From: a candidate division KSB1 bacterium
GTDB taxonomy: Bacteria > Zhuqueibacterota > JdFR-76 > DREG01
Direction of reading: 5' to 3'
DNA length: 6,401 nucleotides
Assembly: GCA_022566355.1 (NCBI GenBank)
Contig: JADFJB010000179.1
Span: 1 to 6,401 of the forward strand
The notes beneath the pieces were generated by a model. The model was not told the origin of the DNA, searched no databases, and worked only from the letters and a program-made list of their open reading frames with translations. This document shows positions 1 to 5,044 of this stretch, piece by piece; within the stretch, counting starts at the first letter, position 1; the number at the start of each line of letters is the position of its first letter. The translations under genes and the position numbers were made by a program.

Positions 1-126
1 CAATTAACTTGCATTATCATAAATTCTGCCGACAAGACAATAAGATTATATAACTTAGAAGAACTACGATTAATAGCTGAGTTTCTTTCGATTTATTTTA
101 TAAAACTTATTTTCTTTTTTTTTATA

Positions 127-150
127 CTTTGTGCCTTTGTTACTTTGTGG
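127..150. repeat. Imperfect CTTTGTG repeat units
   Basis: CTTTGTG, CCTTTGT and CTTTGTGG follow one another with short offsets. On the other strand this reads as CACAAAG-type units (ACAAAGGCACAAAG). Intergenic repeats of the general form 'CACAAAGgCACAAAG' are, from memory, common in many environmental bacterial genomes. The function is unknown, and two or three units are too few to define a family from this window. Confidence 0.4.
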
Positions 151-203
151 CTATGAATTGTTCAGGTTAATTATTGTAGAAATGAAGTTCCCTTATTTGA
201 ACA

Positions 204-223
204 TATCCGTCGGCTGACGGATA
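204..223. repeat. Perfect 8-bp stem hairpin
   Basis: TATCCGTC (204-211) and GACGGATA (216-223) are exact reverse complements around a GGCT loop. No T-run follows on either strand, so it does not look like an intrinsic terminator. The right arm overlaps a 9-bp direct repeat GGATACATA at 219-227 and 235-243. It may be a REP-like element or a protein binding site; the sequence does not decide between these. Confidence 0.55.
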
Positions 224-282
224 CATAAAAAGGTGGATACATATCATTTTGTAATATTCCTCATCCTGACATTATATTTTAC

Positions 283-302
283 GTGTTAGTCTGTGTTAGT
301 CT
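283..302. repeat. Two-copy 10-bp tandem repeat GTGTTAGTCT
   Basis: GTGTTAGTCT occurs twice head to tail (283-292 and 293-302), followed by GTGG, which begins a third partial unit. On the minus strand it reads CCACAGACTAACACAGACTAACAC. Repeats of this 'ACAGACTAACAC' style recur between genes in many environmental genomes, by general recollection. It is non-coding here. Confidence 0.6.
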
Positions 303-508
303 GTGGCAAGAATAAGCACGCATTATTAGAATGATCCATATAAAATACTTTTTCCCAAAAGCAAGAATGAAAGTTTCAATTTAATGACGCTTGGTTTTCA
401 GCTGCAATCGACCACTCACCCCACTCTCCTCCCTTCAAGTTGTCTGAGTTCCATTTATTGCCGCCTCGCTATCCCAACTGTATCCAACCTGCATGCGCGT
501 TCTTCATC

Positions 509-655
509 TCAATAGATGAATGGAATCAGCTTGCTTGTAGCTTCCCTATACTTCCGGAACGCATCTCCGAATTCTTCGATCAAAATTCTCTCCTCGATCC
601 TTATTCTGTTTTCTTGAATTTCGTTGGCTTCTTCGCTACTGGGGAAGAATGATCT
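509..655 (-). pseudogene. C-terminal remnant of an isoprenylcysteine/PEMT-family methyltransferase
   Basis: Read on the minus strand, an open frame of 48 codons runs from an in-frame TGA (656-658) to a TGA stop at 509-511. Its last 30 or so residues include RIRIEERILIEEFG, then AFRKYREAT and KLIPFIY. The pattern EE-x-x-L-x-x-x-FG-x-x-(Y/F)-x-x-Y, ending in a proline-containing hydrophobic tail, is the usual C-terminus of the membrane isoprenylcysteine carboxyl methyltransferase / phospholipid methyltransferase family, where it forms part of the AdoMet and substrate site. The membrane helices that make up most of such a protein (normally 150-220 residues) are missing: only 30 bp separate this piece from the neighbouring lipoprotein gene, and there is no start codon. 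I read it as a truncated gene. The family call rests on motif memory, not a search. Confidence 0.5.
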
Positions 656-684
656 TCATCTGGTCGCTTTTTGAACCCCCTTAA

Positions 685-1206
685 TTAAAGCACAGTTATG
701 GTGACTGATCTAGTCGTCGTGTCTTTGCCGTCACTGACACTGCAGGTCACCGCATAATCACCTCGTGCGACGTTACCTGAGAACCATGTGGCCGTAGTAG
801 GATTCAAAGAGGGTACTATCTCCCCATGCTCGGCACTCCAAGCATACGTCAGTTCGTCGCTGTCCGCATCTGTTGCCTTTACGTCGAGACCGGAAATGTC
901 AGGCGCGACAATAGTGGATGGAGTAGCTGTTAAACTTACGATTTCTGGCGAGTGGTTTATGGGCTCATTTATTGACTCAGTGGAGTTGTAATTGCATCCC
1001 GTCAAAGTAAAGACGACTAAAAGAAGGAGAAGTATTTGCCCTTTTATGTTATCGTCCGGTCTTTCAGGTGACAGAAAGTTCAGCGCGATCGTCTGTTTCA
1101 GCTTGGTGTCGTGGGCTTTGTTTACCCCGTGAGATAATGTAGATGGAGATTCATCAACATGTTGAAGTTCTCTCTTGGGTCCAATTATTTTTAAGAACTC
1201 GTGCAT
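685..1206 (-). CDS. Small lipoprotein with one Ig/PKD-like domain; start uncertain
   Basis: The frame ends at TAA 685-687. From the ATG at 1204-1206 it is 173 residues; a TTG at 1243-1245 would add 13. The supportable part is the C-terminal two thirds: a basic-hydrophobic stretch KGQILLLLLVVFTLTGC with lipobox LTGC, then a mature part of about 103 residues. That part has SPEIVSLTATPSTI, the signature DADSDELTYAWSA and a closing SVSDGKDTTTRSVTITV. This is the single PKD/Ig-like domain seen in many FCB surface lipoproteins and is probably a cell-surface structural module, with no catalytic residues. The oddity is about 53 charged residues before the signal peptide, which no lipoprotein should have. 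The codon where the start would be expected is ATA (1045-1047), so either the true start was lost by ATG-to-ATA change or the upstream part is a fusion. If so, the gene may be a pseudogene. Confidence 0.6.
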   Translation of the reverse strand: MHEFLKIIGPKRELQHVDESPSTLSHGVNKAHDTKLKQTIALNFLSPERPDDNIKGQILLLLLVVFTLTGCNYNSTESINEPINHSPEIVSLTATPSTIVAPDISGLDVKATDADSDELTYAWSAEHGEIVPSLNPTTATWFSGNVARGDYAVTCSVSDGKDTTTRSVTITVL

Positions 1207-1222
1207 TTTTATCTCACAGGGC

Positions 1223-1253
1223 AAAATATGATATGGTTTTGCCAATCATATCA
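1223..1253 (-). terminator. Possible weak terminator hairpin after the sorting-domain gene
   Basis: TGATATG (1229-1235) and CATATCA (1247-1253) form a 7-bp stem. On the minus strand the hairpin is followed by TATTTTG, a short T-rich run. It lies downstream of the 603-residue gene's stop and just upstream of the ATG of the small lipoprotein, so it could separate the two transcripts. The stem is AT-rich and the T-run short, so the call is weak. A second AT-rich dyad, AACAAA/TTTGTT, lies at 1342-1359. Confidence 0.25.
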
Positions 1254-1364
1254 CTTTCCAGTTCGGCGCCAGCCGTTTAAGTTCCACAAACCAGTTTTTG
1301 ATCAAAATCATTTATTATCTATCTTTACTCGCTTCTGCTTTAACAAAAAGAAATTTGTTGCCAA

Positions 1365-1409
1365 ATATTATTTATTTATTTCCAGCACCATCATCTTCCT
1401 GGTGATCAC
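1365..1409 (-). repeat. Copy A of a 45-bp direct repeat (3' end of the sorting-domain gene)
   Basis: This segment encodes the last residues of the sorting domain (VITRKMMVLEINK and stop) plus three bases after it. It matches 3198-3242 at 43 of 45 positions in the same orientation. The two differences are C/A at 1383 versus 3216 and C/T at 1389 versus 3222. Confidence 0.9.
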
Positions 1410-3179
1410 TAGAGCGCCTGCTGTAAGTTGATATACATAAACTCCGTTGGCAACCCGCTGTCCTGCAGCATTTCTGCCATCCCAATCATATGAATAGGAC
1501 CTGGGATTCTGAATCTCATCTACGAGGGCTATGATTTCTTGTCCTAAGAGATTATAGATTGTTAGCTTGACCTTTCGTTGAGCAGGCAGGTCATACCTGA
1601 TTTTTGTGCTCAAGGCCAAGGGATTGGGATAATTCTGATAAAGTCTATAGTCCTGTGGTGAATCATTTGAAGGTTCTTCAGTGGTCTTTTCAGCAAAACC
1701 GATGGCAAAGTTAGCAGCTCCAAATTGCTTTACCCACTTGACGTAATGTTTCATGACGGAAATACTAGCCAAGCGATCTGACCCGGATCCACCGACCATG
1801 GCGATTACCACCTCCTGGGTATCACCCAAAGCCATGGCAAAAGGTCCTGAATTCAGGGAAAAATAGCGCTCGCCGGGAAGGGGCCCTCCATATGAATATG
1901 AATGGTTGCGATCAAATACACCGTCAATCCACCCGGTTCCGGCAACCGGATCACCGGGAACGGTGAACCTGGTTGGATTCCCATATTGATCTGTCATAGG
2001 TGATGGCCATGAAAATGGCATAAGACCATTCAATAGATTATATAAACTCAAAGTATTACGATAGTTATAACGACCTGGTGGACTATTGACTCCCCCCGAA
2101 GCGTGGAGCCAAAAGGAGGTCATTTTCAAATTCATATACCCTTTTCTATGATTAAAATCAAATCTGCCTTTTTCGGATGGATCATCACTGGGAATCAACG
2201 GCCCCTGGATTAACAAATACCCAAATGCTGGCGGAGCAAGGTCAAATTCTTCGAAAGCAGCCTCAATTGGATAGCCATTATAGCCATAACCCAATTGCAG
2301 TGTCGTGTCACATCCGGCAAGATCCCTAATATCTCCAATGTCGGTATCAGCAAATAAGCCAACATACATACTGTCGATTCTTGCGCTCTTTGGAGTATCA
2401 ATTCTACCTTTGTAGATGAGCTTCACCTGTTTAAAAACCGCATGTTGCAGGGCCTCATGCAAACGGGATCCAGTTCGGTTGTAGGCCCAAATCGCAGTCT
2501 GAATTTCAAGACCAATCGGCGGGCTGCCGATGAAAGAAATAGTCCGGCTCGCATCCAGATCATTGGCCACGAACCAAACGACTTGATCTGCAGAATTCAA
2601 ACCGGGCTCCTCACCTGCATCCATGATGCCATTTCTGTTATCATCATAATAAGGTGCGCCCTTTTGCCAGGGCCATTCGTTCCAATCCCTTTGATACAAA
2701 GATCGCAGCGTATTGATCTGATCCTGGGTCACACTGTCTTGCGAAACATAGAAAAACTCTGATGCATCACGAGTTAAATCTGCGTTCTGCCAGTCTCTGC
2801 GGATGCGCCAGATACGGGTATCTGACGATGCCGTGTCCTCAGCAACGCCCTGAGAAAGTATGGCACCAAGAAGCGTCCCCTGGTACCATAGACCGCCGCC
2901 GCCGCGCAGTTCCGGCTCATGGCCGTCCTTGACAAAGCCGCCCCAGATGACGCCATCTTTGTACATTACATTAGCCGTGCCCCTCGGATAGGTTGTGCCC
3001 GCGCCGTTTGTGTGGGGATTAGGACCAATCTGATCATTCGTATGTACCCAACTGGATATCTGATTGATATTAATTAACGTCGTTGTGGGTTTGTTCAGCT
3101 CTGGTGGTAACTGGGCATAGGATGCGATGGCCGCCATAAACAGAAGCGAGAAGGCCGAAATTGATGTTCGCAAATTCAT
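1368..3179 (-). CDS. Secreted protein with C-terminal sorting (FlgD-like/T9SS type) domain
   Basis: The 603-residue product begins with a signal peptide (about residues 1-22, MNLRTSISAF then a hydrophobic core ending SYA-Q). The central region is not recognised as an enzyme; it is rich in Gly, Trp and Tyr and holds a calcium-loop-like motif, DDNRNGIMDAGEE (residues 179-191, with D179, N181, N183, D187 and E190 placed as in an EF-hand or dockerin loop). Residues about 511-603 are a classic sorting tail: YQNYPNP, then KIRYDLP, VKLTIYNLLGQEI, WDGRN, GVYVYQL and a basic TRKMMVLEINK end. In FCB bacteria this module directs proteins through type IX secretion, or is annotated as a FlgD Ig-like fold. 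The product is therefore probably exported or surface-attached. The ATG at 3179 is chosen because the signal peptide follows at once; a GAGAA stretch lies about 8-12 bases upstream. A 45-bp copy of its own 3' end sits just before the start. Confidence 0.85.
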   Translation of the reverse strand: MNLRTSISAFSLLFMAAIASYAQLPPELNKPTTTLININQISSWVHTNDQIGPNPHTNGAGTTYPRGTANVMYKDGVIWGGFVKDGHEPELRGGGGLWYQGTLLGAILSQGVAEDTASSDTRIWRIRRDWQNADLTRDASEFFYVSQDSVTQDQINTLRSLYQRDWNEWPWQKGAPYYDDNRNGIMDAGEEPGLNSADQVVWFVANDLDASRTISFIGSPPIGLEIQTAIWAYNRTGSRLHEALQHAVFKQVKLIYKGRIDTPKSARIDSMYVGLFADTDIGDIRDLAGCDTTLQLGYGYNGYPIEAAFEEFDLAPPAFGYLLIQGPLIPSDDPSEKGRFDFNHRKGYMNLKMTSFWLHASGGVNSPPGRYNYRNTLSLYNLLNGLMPFSWPSPMTDQYGNPTRFTVPGDPVAGTGWIDGVFDRNHSYSYGGPLPGERYFSLNSGPFAMALGDTQEVVIAMVGGSGSDRLASISVMKHYVKWVKQFGAANFAIGFAEKTTEEPSNDSPQDYRLYQNYPNPLALSTKIRYDLPAQRKVKLTIYNLLGQEIIALVDEIQNPRSYSYDWDGRNAAGQRVANGVYVYQLTAGALVITRKMMVLEINK

Positions 3180-3197
3180 TAAGACAAGGTTCTCAGG

Positions 3198-3242
3198 ATA
3201 TTATTTATTTATTTCAAGCACTATCATCTTCCTGGTGATCAC
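3198..3242 (-). pseudogene. Copy B: 3' tail of a lost sorting-domain paralogue
   Basis: On the minus strand this reads VITRKMIVLEINK followed by a stop, nearly identical to the end of the 603-residue gene. The homology stops at 3242; a few codons further upstream an in-frame TAG appears and no coding sequence continues. The stop codon of this remnant is about 20 bases before the start of the intact gene. The simplest reading is a former tandem array of sorting-domain genes in which the upstream member has been deleted or has decayed, leaving only its tail. An alternative is recombination between the conserved tails. Confidence 0.75.
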
Positions 3243-3265
3243 AAGTGAAGTCTACCAAATGATAA

Positions 3266-3294
3266 ATAGTACTAGTCGAGAAAGCCAAAATCAA
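3266..3294 (-). promoter_or_regulatory. Candidate housekeeping-type promoter for the sorting-domain gene
   Basis: On the minus strand TTGATT (3289-3294) and TACTAT (3266-3271) are spaced by exactly 17 bases, each matching 4 of 6 positions of the sigma-70 hexamers. The predicted transcript would start near 3259 and run through the remnant tail into the gene at 3179. In AT-rich DNA such matches arise by chance, and FCB organisms often use different promoter elements. Confidence 0.3.
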
Positions 3295-3405
3295 TAATTT
3301 TCTAGGAAATTAGTTGAAACCTTATGGGACGAAAAATTCCAGAAATATGTATTCAAAAGTGTAAGTAAAATCGTGAGTACTAAATGTCCCAATTTGTCCA
3401 CATAA

Positions 3406-3531
3406 GATTATCCGGACTGGAAGTTGACTGCCTGCATATTTGCAGATGATTTTGAATCGGGCGATCTAACTCCATTCCAAGGAAAATTATCAATCTTTAG
3501 GACTAAAGTATTTGTAGTTACGCGCCGATAA
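3406..3531 (+). pseudogene. Possible remnant of an exported 'DFESGDL' protein
   Basis: A short plus-strand frame without a start codon, bounded by TAA codons at 3403-3405 and 3529-3531, includes LTACIFADDFESGDLTPFQG. A hydrophobic stretch ending Ala, followed by DDFESGDL, resembles the signal peptide end and first residues of secreted FCB and proteobacterial proteins whose mature part starts D-(D/N)-F-E-S-G-(D/N)-L. Nothing after it is recognisable. The frame is only 41 codons and the sigma-28 promoter lies inside its end, so if it was a gene it is dead. Chance resemblance is possible. Confidence 0.3.
3504..3531 (+). promoter_or_regulatory. Sigma-28 (FliA) flagellar promoter
   Basis: The -35 element TAAAGTAT (3504-3511) and the -10 element GCCGATAA (3524-3531) match the enteric sigma-28 consensus TAAAGTTT / GCCGATAA at 7 of 8 and 8 of 8 positions. 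The distance from TAAA to GCCGATAA is 16 bases, one longer than the usual 15. Transcription would begin around 3536-3540, placing the c-di-GMP aptamer about 20 bases into the transcript and giving a leader of about 175 nt. The position fits a late flagellar gene. Whether the organism encodes FliA cannot be seen here. Confidence 0.75.
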
Positions 3532-3560
3532 TCATTATGGAATAAAAGATTATTTCCAGA

Positions 3561-3652
3561 TTGTACTGAAGGGCAAATCTTCTGAAAAGAAGGGTCGCAA
3601 AGCTTCCGGTCTAAGTCCATTGATTTGGATAAGATAGCGGGGTTGCTAGGTA
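3561..3652 (+). promoter_or_regulatory. Cyclic-di-GMP-I riboswitch (GEMM-I aptamer)
   Basis: The leader matches the GEMM-I aptamer in order: AGGGCAAA (3570-3577); a hairpin with a GAAA tetraloop at 3584-3587; CGCAAAGC (3596-3603); TTCCGGTCTAAG (3604-3615); a second hairpin closed by TCCA/TGGA; and TAGCGGGGTTGCT (3635-3647). TCTAAG (3610-3615) opposite TAAGA (3630-3634) resembles the 11-nt receptor that docks the GAAA loop. Aligned from memory to the Vibrio cholerae Vc2 aptamer, the ligand-contacting residues G20, A47 and C92 correspond to G3572, A3599 and C3646. A G at position 20 points to c-di-GMP and away from the cGAMP-selective G20A class. The outer P1 helix is short and approximate (TACT 3564-3567 with AGGTA 3648-3652), so the ends are uncertain by several bases. 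Confidence 0.93.
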
Positions 3653-3668
3653 AAAAAATAGTCAACCC
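3640..3668 (+). promoter_or_regulatory. Predicted antiterminator helix of the riboswitch
   Basis: GGGTTG (3640-3645), inside the 3' core of the aptamer, is exactly complementary to CAACCC (3663-3668), whose last five bases form most of the 5' arm of the terminator. The two pairings exclude each other. When ligand holds 3640-3646 in the aptamer, CAACCC is free to build the terminator; without ligand the six-pair antiterminator can form. This predicts an OFF switch. It is inferred from complementarity alone. Confidence 0.65.
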
Positions 3669-3692
3669 ACTGCGTTTGGAAGTGGGTTTTTT
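3664..3692 (+). terminator. Intrinsic terminator, expression platform of the riboswitch
   Basis: AACCCACT (3664-3671) and AGTGGGTT (3681-3688) form a perfect 8-bp stem with a 9-base loop, followed by an unbroken T-run at 3687-3692 and a further T-rich stretch. It lies 12 bases after the aptamer and 22 bases before the start codon of the FliD-like gene, so it must be conditional for the gene to be expressed. Confidence 0.92.
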
Positions 3693-3696
3693 ATTT

Positions 3697-3710
3697 AAAG
3701 GAAATGAGGA
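3697..3710 (+). promoter_or_regulatory. Ribosome binding site deciding the FliD-like start
   Basis: AAAGGA (3697-3702) and GAGGA (3706-3710) lie immediately after the terminator T-run; GAGG ends 5 bases before the ATG at 3715. An in-frame ATG at 3625 lies inside the aptamer and before the terminator, with no comparable site. The start at 3715 is therefore preferred. Confidence 0.8.
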
Positions 3711-3714
3711 AATC

Positions 3715-4983
3715 ATGAATATTGCTGGCTCATATTTTTACAACAATCAAATATCCAACCTTATCTCAACCATTGGAGTTAAGCCTTCGACAGGTTTTTC
3801 TGAACAAGTAATTATATCAGCTGTAGCAAGTATTCAAAATAAGATATCAAACCAAATATTCTCTGCTGAATCTGCTCAGGTTTTGGGAAATTTCTATAAT
3901 AATGTTGTAGACTTGGCTAACCAAGCTCAAAAATTAACTCTTGCTGCTTCAAACTCAGTTTTTAATGATCGCACCGCTAAGTCTTCGGATACCAACATTC
4001 TTACTGCCACAGCTTATGATGCATTGTCATCGGTTACCGGCGCTTCTGAATCTACTTATCAAATATCAATCACACAACTGGCCCTGTCCCAGGAAAATGA
4101 AGGCAATGATTTAAATGAAACTGAGACAAGTGTTGTACCAATTGGGACGAATATTTTCAATATTTCAATTGACGGGAACGACTTTGAACTTAGTATTGAT
4201 GTAACAGCAGGAGACACAAACGCAGATGTACTAGAAAAGATGACAATGGCTATTAATGATGCCAACCTTGGTATAACAGCGAATGTAACTTCTGGCAGTA
4301 GTGCGAATACTAAAAAGATCACCATTGCATCGAATAGTACAGGGGCTGTAAATGGATTTTCAATTTCTGATGTATCAGGTAGTGCTGTTACCGCAATGGG
4401 TGCAGATATTATTACAACCATCGCCCAGGATTCTGCTTATGTAGTTGATGGAATGGAATATTCATCAGAATCCAATACGGTTTATTTAGACAATAGCATG
4501 GTAACAGTAAATTTATTGGGTGTTGGCGATGTGGATTTGACTATTGCACCTGATGCGGATACAGTCGATAATGCAATTTCAAATTTCGTTTCTGAACTAA
4601 ATTCTTCTATTGATTTTTTGCAAAACAACAGTGACTACATTAATGATGATGTTCTTGAAACGATTAATTCTTTCATTTCTGACCATAAAAGTGAATTGGA
4701 ATCATTTGGTATCCAAAAAAACAGTGATGGGAAACTTGAGATTGATCAAGAAAAATTATCGGAAGCCATTGCGCAAAACTTTGGAGGTATAAAGGATACT
4801 TTCGCTGGTGTTAATGGTTTTTCTATCCAGATTGATAACTTATCGAATCGAATAAAGTCTTCACCCGTTTCAGATTATTCGAAAGAATTTGAGAGCTCGG
4901 ATTATTCGAAATTATTTTATAGCAACCTACAGAATGTGAATCAAAATTCAATACAAGGTATGTTGTTGGATATACTTATTTAA
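3715..4983 (+). CDS. Short, atypical FliD-like flagellar cap / flagellin-hook-IN protein
   Basis: This is a 422-residue product with no cysteine. FliD caps the flagellar filament and promotes flagellin folding after export through the flagellar secretion system. Residues about 85-125 match the FliD N-domain pattern (SDTNILTATAYDALSS, then TYQISITQLALSQ). Residues about 143-192 resemble a flagellin hook IN motif (IGTNIFNISIDGNDFELSID, then MAINDANLGITANV). AQDSAYVVDGMEYSSESNTV (237-256) is the usual FliD 'vdG' segment, and 326-380 match the FliD C-domain (LESFGIQKNSDGKLEIDQEK, then FAGVNGFS). The normal FliD N-terminus (a GlGSGlD-type start) is missing, and so is the long C-terminal coiled coil. 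The protein ends in about 40 residues with two SDYSK units (DNA repeat at 4873-4884 and 4900-4911) and a hydrophobic LLDILI. It may be a specialised or secondary cap. The sigma-28 promoter and c-di-GMP riboswitch upstream support a flagellar role. No other flagellar gene is in view. Confidence 0.8.
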   Translation: MNIAGSYFYNNQISNLISTIGVKPSTGFSEQVIISAVASIQNKISNQIFSAESAQVLGNFYNNVVDLANQAQKLTLAASNSVFNDRTAKSSDTNILTATAYDALSSVTGASESTYQISITQLALSQENEGNDLNETETSVVPIGTNIFNISIDGNDFELSIDVTAGDTNADVLEKMTMAINDANLGITANVTSGSSANTKKITIASNSTGAVNGFSISDVSGSAVTAMGADIITTIAQDSAYVVDGMEYSSESNTVYLDNSMVTVNLLGVGDVDLTIAPDADTVDNAISNFVSELNSSIDFLQNNSDYINDDVLETINSFISDHKSELESFGIQKNSDGKLEIDQEKLSEAIAQNFGGIKDTFAGVNGFSIQIDNLSNRIKSSPVSDYSKEFESSDYSKLFYSNLQNVNQNSIQGMLLDILI

Positions 4984-5044
4984 GTTAATTTGATTTATAT
5001 TGTAAACATCATATGGATCTAAATATGAAGAAGAAGAGAATGGT

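Larger units (their letters stand above)
1..438. other. AT-rich non-coding stretch with short repeats
   Basis: No reading frame on either strand in this stretch has a plausible start, length or recognisable protein motif. The sequence is strongly AT-rich with homopolymer T runs near 110-125. It carries three small repeat structures, listed separately: CTTTGTG-like units, a hairpin, and a 10-bp tandem repeat. From about 380 onward the composition becomes more GC-rich and leads into the methyltransferase remnant, which suggests a junction between sequences of different origin. No promoter or RNA gene is recognised here. Confidence 0.6.

Noticed and set aside
127-302. CRISPR array
   Set aside because: The units are only 7-10 bp, without spacers of regular length and without cas genes.
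440-652. Plus-strand 70-codon frame starting TTG
   Set aside because: It lies opposite the minus-strand frame with the methyltransferase signature, begins at a TTG without a ribosome binding site, and has no recognisable motif.
3561-3652. cGAMP-selective (GEMM-Ib) aptamer
   Set aside because: The position aligned with residue 20 is G (AGGGCAAA), as in c-di-GMP binders, not the A typical of the cGAMP-selective group.
3625-3714. N-terminal extension of the FliD-like protein from the ATG at 3625
   Set aside because: This ATG is inside the aptamer, and the extension translates the terminator. The ATG at 3715 has a good ribosome binding site.
3408-3716. Minus-strand 102-codon frame
   Set aside because: It is the complement of the promoter, riboswitch and terminator. 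The RNA structure explains the sequence and the peptide has no family-like pattern.
4059-4421. Minus-strand 120-codon frame inside the FliD-like gene
   Set aside because: It is a shadow of the FliD-like coding sequence, whose plus-strand translation matches a known domain order.
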